Positions 1 through 5,925 of a stretch of 8,418 bases of DNA are shown here, in pieces. Where the stretch lies: positions 1 to 8,418 of the forward strand of contig QHOZ01000012.1 in the NCBI GenBank assembly GCA_003219495.1, written 5' to 3'. Both the position numbers and the translations under genes were made by a program. Below the pieces are notes generated by a model that saw nothing but the letters and a program-made list of their open reading frames with translations, had not been told where the DNA came from and did not search any database. The stretch's first letter is position 1. Every line of letters starts with the position of its first letter. Source of the stretch: Verrucomicrobiota bacterium. GTDB lineage: Bacteria; Verrucomicrobiota; Verrucomicrobiae; Chthoniobacterales; UBA10450.

Positions 1-233
1 CCTTCGCTGATGAAGTTTGGAACAACGTAAACGGTTTTGATCGTTTCCGGATCGAAGAGAAAGAGCGCGTCGCGCAGACTTGGTTCTTCTTTCCAAAATG
101 CGCATTGCGCGTTGGCAAAAAGTTTCCGGCGCCGAATTTCCGCGGCATGCGCCAACGTCGGCACGCTGGAGTCCGGATTCACCGTCGAGCCGTGGCCAAC
201 GATGAGCAGCGCGCTATGGGCCTCGGAAATCAC
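1..233 (-). CDS. CbiX-like sirohydrochlorin chelatase-family protein (N-terminal 77 residues; 3' end beyond the left edge)
   Basis: Reading the minus strand from a GTG at 233 gives 77 open codons to the window edge. The N-terminus is short, followed by ALLIVGHGST and then NPDSS. The GHGS motif with His14 is the metal-site signature of the CbiX/SirB chelatases, which insert cobalt or iron into sirohydrochlorin on the way to cobalamin or siroheme. The later FWKEEPS and VYVVPNFISEG stretches match the CbiX-like family by recall, including the lineage-typical FWKEEPS variant. The GTG is chosen because an in-frame TGA lies six codons upstream and no other start fits before the conserved strand. 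No Shine-Dalgarno sequence is visible. The gene diverges from the aldo/keto reductase across 38 bases. Exact metal and pathway cannot be told from this fragment; no other cobalamin or siroheme gene is in view. Confidence 0.82.
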   Translation of the reverse strand, partial: MISEAHSALLIVGHGSTVNPDSSVPTLAHAAEIRRRKLFANAQCAFWKEEPSLRDALFLFDPETIKTVYVVPNFISE

Positions 234-250
234 GTTGAACGTTCTACTTC

Positions 251-264
251 AAAAGTTTACTTTT
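251..264. repeat. Inverted repeat in the CbiX/reductase divergent gap
   Basis: AAAAGT-TT-ACTTTT is a perfect 6-base inverted repeat with a 2-base spacer. It sits in the middle of the 38-base gap (234-271) from which two genes diverge. A second, wider pair, ACTTCA at 246-251 and TGAAGT at 273-278, flanks it and overlaps the reductase start. The position suits an operator controlling both genes, but short AT-rich palindromes also arise by chance and no regulator gene is nearby. Confidence 0.3.
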
Positions 265-271
265 CAAATTG

Positions 272-1315
272 ATGAAGTTTCGGACCTACAAGAACACCGA
301 TTTGAAAGTGAGCGAGGTCGGCTTCGGATTGTGGACGATCTCCACCGGTTGGTGGGGAAATTTCACCGAAGGCGAGGCGATCGCGCTCATGCACAAGGCG
401 TTCGACCTGGGGGTCACGCTCTTCGACGCTGCTGACACTTACGGCAATGGCTTGAGCGAGGAGTTGATCGCAAAAGCGTTTCCCAACCAACGCGACCAGG
501 TCGTGATTGCGACAAAAGTCGGCTACGATTTCGTGAATTACGGCGAAGCGCGCGGACGCGGGCAACGCGAGATCCCTCAGGATTTTTCGCCGGAAGCGAT
601 CCAGCGCGCGACGGACGCAGCGTTGAAACGCTTGAAGACCGATCGGATCGATTTACTACAACTCCACAACATCCGGATGGAGCAAATTTACGATGACACG
701 CTTTGGAAGGAGCTCGATAAACTCAAAGCGTCTGGAAAAATTCGCTACTACGGCATCGCACTCGGTCCGGCGATTGGCTGGCTCTATGAAGGCGTCAATT
801 GTATTCGCGAGCGCGACGTCACCAGCATCCAGCACATTTATAACATGCTCGAACAACATCCCGGTCGCGCGATGCAGGACGTGGCGACCGAGTGCGGCAA
901 AGACACGATGTTTTTGATTCGCGTGACGCACTCATCCGGAATGCTCGAAGGAAAATACACCGCCGAGACGATCTTTCCGCCGAACGATCATCGCAGCCAT
1001 CGGCCGCGCAGTTGGCTGCTCAACGGCGTGAAGAAGATCGACAAGCTGCGTTTCCTTGAGAATTCGGAGCGCACCTTGGGGCAAGCGGCCTTGCTTTGGT
1101 TGCTCAATGACGATCGCGTCGCGTCCACGCTGCCAAATATTTACAACGAAGAACAACTCGTTGAATTCGCGAAAGCAACGGACTGCCCGCCGCTGACGGC
1201 TGACGATCTCGCGAAGATCGACAACCTCTACGCGGAAAATTTCGGCCTTGAACCCGAGGAACCGAAATTCAAAGGCACGATGGAGTTGCCGAAAGAAACA
1301 ACGGCCGCGGCCTAA
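272..1315 (+). CDS. Aldo/keto reductase (NADPH-dependent oxidoreductase)
   Basis: A 347-residue soluble protein with the complete aldo/keto reductase TIM-barrel pattern. The N-terminus has LKVSEVGFGLWT. The catalytic tetrad is visible as Asp52 and Tyr57 in LFDAADTYGNG, Lys82 in IATKVGYDF and His132 in LLQLHN. A C-terminal TLGQAALLWLL and LPNIYNEEQL segment corresponds to the cofactor-binding end of the barrel. Such enzymes reduce carbonyls with NAD(P)H in the cytoplasm; the substrate cannot be inferred. Length and motifs are normal for the family. I start at ATG 272; a TTG at 269 directly before it would add one residue. No Shine-Dalgarno sequence precedes either. The stop codon overlaps the convergent PBP2 gene by 4 bases. 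The nearest relatives by pattern are the proteins with a GPAIGW segment often annotated simply as aldo/keto reductase. Confidence 0.95.
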   Translation: MKFRTYKNTDLKVSEVGFGLWTISTGWWGNFTEGEAIALMHKAFDLGVTLFDAADTYGNGLSEELIAKAFPNQRDQVVIATKVGYDFVNYGEARGRGQREIPQDFSPEAIQRATDAALKRLKTDRIDLLQLHNIRMEQIYDDTLWKELDKLKASGKIRYYGIALGPAIGWLYEGVNCIRERDVTSIQHIYNMLEQHPGRAMQDVATECGKDTMFLIRVTHSSGMLEGKYTAETIFPPNDHRSHRPRSWLLNGVKKIDKLRFLENSERTLGQAALLWLLNDDRVASTLPNIYNEEQLVEFAKATDCPPLTADDLAKIDNLYAENFGLEPEEPKFKGTMELPKETTAAA

Positions 1316-3189
1316 TCGGACTCGTCTTCTTCGACCGGCTGCGCGCGCCGAACTTGTTGCGGTGCTTCACGCTGGCCGCGTTTGGCCGAGCCTTTGTAAA
1401 TTTCCTGGAAAATGTCCGCGATCATCGGAGCGGCGCTGCTTCCACCGTGCACGCTTGCGCCAACGTCGCCTTCGTAAACAGCGGCAAACGCGTACTTCGG
1501 CGTATCTGCGGGCAAAAATCCGGCGAACCATGCGGCCGTGCGTTCCTTATGCTTCGGCCCCCATTGCGCCGTGCCTGTTTTTCCAGCGACCTTCACTGCG
1601 TCGAGCTCAGCTGCATGAGCGGTTCCGGCCGGCGCGTTGACGACATCCATCATCCCCTCCCGAACGTTCTCCATCGTTTCCGGGGATGCGTCGAGCGAAC
1701 GCTTCTCGCGCAACTCGTATGCGGTCACGATTTGTTGATCGACAGACTGTACCTGTCGCACCAAACGCGTTTGATAAAATTTTCCGCCGTTCGCGATGAT
1801 CGCCATCGATTGCGCCATTTGCAGCGGCGTCACTTCCACATCGCCCTGCCCAATCGATAAATTGGCAATATCGCCGTTGAGCAATTTACGGCCGTGCGTC
1901 GCTTTCATGTATTCATCCGTCGGAATGCGCCCTTCTGCTTCCGCGCGCAACGGGATTCCGCATTTCGCGCCAAATCCGAGCTTCATCGACCAATCAATGA
2001 TCGGCTGCGCGCCGGTTTTAATTCCGACCTGGTAAAACCACGTGTCGCAGGATTGCGTCAGCGCCTGCACGAAATTCAACGCGCCCTGATCGCCTTTTTT
2101 CCAGTTATGAAATGTGACATTGCCGATCTGAATGGCCGGCACGCATTGGAAGAGATCGTTCGAACGAACGGCGCCGGTTTCGAGCGCGGCGATTCCGACC
2201 GCGACCTTGAATGTTGAACCCGGCGGATAAGAGGAGCGAAACGCGCGCGCCAGCAATGGAATGTTCGGATCGTCCTGTAGCTGTTTAAATTTTTCCGCGG
2301 AGATGCTTGGCACGAAAAGATTGGGATCGAACGTCGGCCACGATGCGAGCGCGAGAACGTCGCCGTCGGTTGGATCGACAATCACGATGGCGCCGCGCTT
2401 GGCTCTCTTCTCCAGCGTTTTTTCGGCGAGCTGTTGCAACTGCAGATCAAGCGTGGTGACGACGTTGTTGCCGGGGATCGCGGGCTTTACCAGCTTCTCG
2501 GAGGTTTTGCGGCCATCCTTGTCGAACGTGAGCTTGTATTCCCCGTGCTTACCACCGAGCAACTCATTGAACGTTTGCTCGAGCCCTTCGCGTCCTTCCG
2601 TTTCCGGCCAGAGCGTTTCGTGATTGTCGATCACGCTGTCGAGATTGCGGCCGGTTTTCCCGGTGTAACCGATGATCTGTCCCGCGCATTTTCCGTTCGG
2701 ATACGTGCGAACATACATCGGCCGCACAACAAGAGAGTCTTTCGCGCGATCCTTCACCGCGTCGTATTCCGCCCGGTTGAGGTTCTGCGCGATCTCCAAG
2801 GGGAGAATGCCGCGATTGTGATAATGGCGCAGGATCGCGTCGTCCGAGATTTTGCCGCTGCGTCCCGTTAATTTCATCGCAAGCGCGATTTTTTCGCGCG
2901 TGAAAGCGAGGGCTTTCGCATCGGTGAAATCGAGCGGTGTCGGAAAACTTACCGCGAGGTTGTAGCTGACTTTATTTTGCGCGAGTGGCAATCCGGTCCG
3001 GTCGGTGATTTGTCCGCGCGGCGCTGGAACATCCAGCACATAGGTGCGCGCGAGCTTTTGCGTTTCGAACGTGGGAATGACTGTTTCGTCGTCAGCGGCT
3101 GCCGCCGGAGTCGCGGTCGGCGTTGGGGCAAGCGATTGCGCCGAAAGCGTGCTCGCCACCGCGAAGATCGACAATAGACGCCAAAGCAT
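1312..3189 (-). CDS. mrdA: Penicillin-binding protein 2 (peptidoglycan D,D-transpeptidase)
   Basis: A 625-residue class B PBP that cross-links peptidoglycan during lateral wall growth, normally paired with the RodA polymerase. The dimerisation/pedestal domain opens with APRGQITDRTGLPLAQN (residues 56-72), and IIGYTGKTG (172-180) is typical of PBP2. The transpeptidase domain carries all three active-site motifs: STFK (325-328, nucleophile Ser325), SCD (380-382) and KTGTAQ (537-542). The N-terminus is odd. MLWR and about 13 hydrophobic residues are followed by SAQS and a Pro/Thr/Ala-rich stretch, which reads more like a cleavable signal peptide than the usual 20-residue anchor. A charged tail follows residue 600. 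The ATG lies 20 bases after the uvrC stop, so the two are probably co-transcribed, but no Shine-Dalgarno sequence precedes it. It is not next to mreBCD or rodA within this window. Confidence 0.96.
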   Translation of the reverse strand: MLWRLLSIFAVASTLSAQSLAPTPTATPAAAADDETVIPTFETQKLARTYVLDVPAPRGQITDRTGLPLAQNKVSYNLAVSFPTPLDFTDAKALAFTREKIALAMKLTGRSGKISDDAILRHYHNRGILPLEIAQNLNRAEYDAVKDRAKDSLVVRPMYVRTYPNGKCAGQIIGYTGKTGRNLDSVIDNHETLWPETEGREGLEQTFNELLGGKHGEYKLTFDKDGRKTSEKLVKPAIPGNNVVTTLDLQLQQLAEKTLEKRAKRGAIVIVDPTDGDVLALASWPTFDPNLFVPSISAEKFKQLQDDPNIPLLARAFRSSYPPGSTFKVAVGIAALETGAVRSNDLFQCVPAIQIGNVTFHNWKKGDQGALNFVQALTQSCDTWFYQVGIKTGAQPIIDWSMKLGFGAKCGIPLRAEAEGRIPTDEYMKATHGRKLLNGDIANLSIGQGDVEVTPLQMAQSMAIIANGGKFYQTRLVRQVQSVDQQIVTAYELREKRSLDASPETMENVREGMMDVVNAPAGTAHAAELDAVKVAGKTGTAQWGPKHKERTAAWFAGFLPADTPKYAFAAVYEGDVGASVHGGSSAAPMIADIFQEIYKGSAKRGQREAPQQVRRAQPVEEDESD

Positions 3190-3209
3190 TTGCCGAATCT
3201 GCGAAGAAC

Positions 3210-4721
3210 TTAATGCTGCTGCAAGAACCGATGGACCTCTTCGGCCAGTTTCGGCCCGATCCCTTCGGTCGCGGCAATCTGCTCAACGCTCGCCTTTCGC
3301 AAGCGATTTACCGAGCCGAATTTTCGCAGAAGCAAACTTTTCCGGTTCTGACTCACGCCCGGACAATCGTCGAGAATGCTTTCGTCGATGCGTTTTTTCA
3401 GCAGCAATTGATGATATGCGTTCGCGAAACGGTGCGCTTCATCGCGGATTCGCTGAAGTAAATGCAGCGCACCTGAATCCGGCGGCAATTGCAAATCATG
3501 GAGACCAAGGCGCTGCAATTCGCGACACGCGGATGAAAGTTGGCCTTTGCCGCCATCGACAATGATCAAATCGGGTAATCGGACCGTGACAAAAGTGCGA
3601 TCGTTCGTTTCAACTGCGTCCCCGTTGCCCGCGCGCTCCAATGCCTCGGCCGGATTCTCTTGCGAAAACTCTGCGACATCGGGATTTTTGTCGCGCGCTT
3701 CGAGCAACACTCGCGAGTACCGGCGGCGCACGACTTCGGCCATGCTCGCGAAATCGTCCTGACCTTCCACGGTTCGGACGCGATATCGGCGGTAACAATT
3801 TTTGTCCGCCACGCCCTCGCGAAAACACACCATCGATGCAACGACGTGCGTCGTAGAAATATTCGAGATGTCGAAACATTCCATCACTCGCGGGAGCCGT
3901 GGCAATTGCAACGCATCTGCCAGTGCATGCACGTCGGCAATTGGATCGATCGTGCTCGGGAGACTTCCGCGCGTGAAGCGCCGAGTTGCCCGCGTCGTTT
4001 GCCGCACATCATCGATCATGTTTCGGAGCTCGGCCGCTTTTTCGAAATCCTGTTTGTCCGCCGCTTCACGCATCTGCGCTTCCAAGGCGTCGATCATCTC
4101 TCGCGAGTGGCCTTCGAGGAATTCGCACGCTTGCGCGACTCGCTCGCGATATTGCTCGGCGTTGATTTCGCTCAATCGCACCGGCACTTGATACGTCGAC
4201 GATTTCAGCTCGCGCTCGCTCGGGCAGCCGCGACCGAATGTGAGCACGCCGAACTTCTTTCGCATCAAATTCAACGTCTGCCGCAACGCGCCGGCGCCGG
4301 CGTAGGGACCGAAGTAGCGCGCGTTGTCGTTTTTCTTTAGCCGCGTCAGCCGGAATCGCGGCCATTCTTCGGTCGGATCGACCTTCACGAGCAGAAAACG
4401 TTTATCATCGCGAAACGAAATGTTGTAACGCGGCCGGTATTCTTTGATCAGCTTGCCTTCGAGCAACACCGACTCCGCTTCACTGCGAACGATGTGCGTC
4501 TCGAAATCCCAAGTCGCGTCGAGCAGCGCGCGCGTTTTCAAATCGGCCTGTGCTAGCTTCGACGGCAAAAAATATGAACTGACACGTTTTCGCAGGTCCC
4601 GCGCTTTGCCGACATAGATCACGCGATTGAAACGATCGCGCATCAAGTACACACCCGGTTTGTGCGGCACTTCGTGCACTTTCTTTTGCAGATCGGGTTT
4701 TTCTTTTTTGGCGACAGCCAC
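3210..4721 (-). CDS. uvrC: UvrABC excision repair nuclease subunit C, compact form
   Basis: UvrC makes both incisions around DNA lesions after UvrB loading. The N-terminal GIY-YIG nuclease is present (GVYLM at 23-27, VIYVGKARDLRKRVSSYF at 34-51, SEAESVLLEGKLIK at 80-93). The UVR motif that binds UvrB follows at about 208-243, then the RNase H-like nuclease (ECFDISNIS with Asp284, VEGQDDFASM, IIVDGGKGQ with Asp389, RIRDEAHRF with His430) and a C-terminal helix-hairpin-helix pair (450-503). At 503 residues it is about 100 shorter than the usual 600. The linker between UVR and nuclease domain is nearly absent, and the four-cysteine motif expected at 155-185 is missing. There is also an insertion between the two aspartates and a deletion before the histidine. 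The start is GTG 4721, the only start after an in-frame TAA, and it has a good Shine-Dalgarno sequence. All catalytic signatures remain, so I expect an active enzyme. Confidence 0.96.
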   Translation of the reverse strand: MAVAKKEKPDLQKKVHEVPHKPGVYLMRDRFNRVIYVGKARDLRKRVSSYFLPSKLAQADLKTRALLDATWDFETHIVRSEAESVLLEGKLIKEYRPRYNISFRDDKRFLLVKVDPTEEWPRFRLTRLKKNDNARYFGPYAGAGALRQTLNLMRKKFGVLTFGRGCPSERELKSSTYQVPVRLSEINAEQYRERVAQACEFLEGHSREMIDALEAQMREAADKQDFEKAAELRNMIDDVRQTTRATRRFTRGSLPSTIDPIADVHALADALQLPRLPRVMECFDISNISTTHVVASMVCFREGVADKNCYRRYRVRTVEGQDDFASMAEVVRRRYSRVLLEARDKNPDVAEFSQENPAEALERAGNGDAVETNDRTFVTVRLPDLIIVDGGKGQLSSACRELQRLGLHDLQLPPDSGALHLLQRIRDEAHRFANAYHQLLLKKRIDESILDDCPGVSQNRKSLLLRKFGSVNRLRKASVEQIAATEGIGPKLAEEVHRFLQQH

Positions 4722-4728
4722 TTCTTCT

Positions 4729-4734
4729 ACCTCT
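4729..4734 (-). promoter_or_regulatory. Shine-Dalgarno sequence of uvrC
   Basis: On the minus strand AGAGGT lies 7 bases before GTG 4721. It supports that non-ATG start. It is the only clear Shine-Dalgarno sequence I find in the window; the other visible starts have none or weak purine runs. Confidence 0.6.
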
Positions 4735-4763
4735 TGATCTTAATCTTGCTCTTGATCGCAAGA
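4731..4763. repeat. Short direct repeat and small hairpin between the protease gene and uvrC
   Basis: CTCTTGATC occurs at 4731-4739 and again at 4749-4757, an 18-base period, with a related ATCTTG between them. TCTTG-ATCG-CAAGA (4750-4763) can form a 5-base stem with a 4-base loop. These lie in the 76-base gap (4722-4797) upstream of uvrC, one copy overlapping its ribosome binding site. No U-tract follows the hairpin, so it is not a typical terminator. A role is unproven. Confidence 0.25.
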
Positions 4764-4797
4764 TCGACAATGGAGCTGTCGCGTTTGCCGAATTGGT

Positions 4798-5847
4798 CTA
4801 CGCAACCCGCCGGCGCGGCGATGCGGACTGCACCATCATCAACTCGCTAACGTTTTCCGGCGTGAGCAGCCCAACAAGGCGCTTCATGCTGTCGAGCACG
4901 GGCACAGCCGGACAATTGCATTCTTGCATGATCCGGAATGCATCTTCGAATCTCGTCCCCGTTGTCACGGTCGGAATATCGCGACGCATCACGTCGCCCA
5001 CGCGAATGCTTGGATCGTTCTTGCGCAAAGCGGCAATCAAATCGTGGCGCGTCAGAATGCCCGCGACGCTTCCGCTTGCCCCGAGCACCGGGAAATCGTG
5101 CTGCGACGTCGCGAGCAAAGCGTCGACCGCTTCTTCCAACGTCGCGCTTTCGGGCAGGGTTCGAAATTCACGGACCATCGCGCTCGAAACTGGAAATCGC
5201 CGCGAGACATCGCGCATTTGCGCGAGCGCTGCTTCCTGCGACGCGCCGATGTAAACAAAAAGCGCGATGAAGATGAGCATGTAATTGCCGTTCATGAGTC
5301 CGAGCAGCCCAAAAATAAACGCACAGGCCTGGCCGATATTGGCCGCTATTTGCGTCGCGCGTGCATAACTCAAGCGCGTCGCGAGCAGCGCACGCAACAC
5401 GCGGCCGCCATCCATTGGGAAGGCTGGAAGCAGATTAAAGAGCAACAGCACGACATTGATCGTCAGGATTGCGTCGTTGAGGCGCATGCTCGGCGTTGGC
5501 GGATAAACGAACGACCCGCCGGTGAGAAAAAGACACAGCGCGATGATCACATTCACCGCCGGACCGGCCGCCGCGATGATCAATTCCTGCATCGGCTCTT
5601 CCGGCATTCGTTCGAGGCGGGCGACACCGCCAATCGGCAGCAAAGTGATGTCCGGCGTGTTGATGCCGAACGCTTTGGCCGCAAACGCGTGACCGAATTC
5701 GTGCAGCACCACGCAGAGAAACAAAAGCAATAAAAAAATCGCGGCGCCGGCCGAACCGAGCGCCAGCCATCCGATCAGCAACAGGAACGTAACGTGAACG
5801 CGCAATTGGATGCCGGCTATGCGCAGAATCGGAATGGACCAGCTCAT
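4798..5847 (-). CDS. Site-2 protease family membrane metalloprotease with two CBS domains (M50, Rip3-like)
   Basis: A 349-residue polytopic inner-membrane zinc protease. Hydrophobic segments lie at about 18-57, 86-112, 126-146 and 168-205. The zinc-binding HEFGH (49-53, catalytic Glu50) and the third ligand motif NLLPAFPMDGGR (138-149, Asp146) are intact, as is the family signature DITLLPIGGVARLERMPEEP (66-85). Two CBS domains follow at about 219-275 and 283-340; in relatives these bind adenine nucleotides and gate the protease. Such enzymes cleave membrane-embedded substrates, often anti-sigma factors, but no substrate is encoded nearby. ATG 5847 starts a normal N-terminus (MSWSIPILRIAG). 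The loop between the first two membrane segments seems about ten residues shorter than in relatives I recall. It probably heads a cluster with uvrC (76-base gap) and PBP2. Confidence 0.94.
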   Translation of the reverse strand: MSWSIPILRIAGIQLRVHVTFLLLIGWLALGSAGAAIFLLLLFLCVVLHEFGHAFAAKAFGINTPDITLLPIGGVARLERMPEEPMQELIIAAAGPAVNVIIALCLFLTGGSFVYPPTPSMRLNDAILTINVVLLLFNLLPAFPMDGGRVLRALLATRLSYARATQIAANIGQACAFIFGLLGLMNGNYMLIFIALFVYIGASQEAALAQMRDVSRRFPVSSAMVREFRTLPESATLEEAVDALLATSQHDFPVLGASGSVAGILTRHDLIAALRKNDPSIRVGDVMRRDIPTVTTGTRFEDAFRIMQECNCPAVPVLDSMKRLVGLLTPENVSELMMVQSASPRRRVA

Positions 5848-5888
5848 AAATCAAATCTCGTTCCCTTTTGAATGGCGCGCCAGCAGTG

Positions 5889-5914
5889 TTGAAGACGCTC
5901 CGACGACACTTCAA
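5889..5914. repeat. Inverted repeat in the protease/oxidoreductase divergent gap
   Basis: TTGAAG (5889-5894) and CTTCAA (5909-5914) form a perfect 6-base inverted repeat with 14 bases between the arms. They lie in the 78-base gap (5848-5925) that must hold the promoters of both diverging genes. The first arm also resembles a -35 box, with a weak CAAACT at 5912-5917 at 17-base spacing. If used, transcription would start almost at the ATG at 5926. It could be an operator or a chance match; I see no better promoter in the gap. Confidence 0.28.
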
Positions 5915-5925
5915 ACTGAAGCGGA

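Noticed and set aside
2312..2335. Possible sigma-54 promoter (TGGCACG followed by TTGGG)
   Set aside because: The GG-N10-GC spacing is not met, and it lies in the middle of the PBP2 coding sequence.
4188..4253. Frameshift as the explanation for the missing UvrC cysteines
   Set aside because: The reading frame and codon usage continue cleanly, and flanking GIY-YIG and UVR segments keep normal spacing; a frameshift pair would have to be exactly compensating and neither alternative frame shows the cysteine pattern.
3660..4340. 226-codon open frame on the plus strand opposite uvrC
   Set aside because: Composition is Arg/His/Ala rich without domain signal, and the opposite strand encodes conserved UvrC motifs throughout.
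4750..4763. Hairpin TCTTG/CAAGA as a terminator after the protease gene
   Set aside because: The stem is only 5 bases and no T-run follows on either strand.
4924..5733. 269-codon open frame on the plus strand opposite the site-2 protease
   Set aside because: It mirrors a strongly supported gene on the other strand, is rich in Arg, His and Gln as expected for an antisense frame in GC-rich DNA, and has no recognisable domain.
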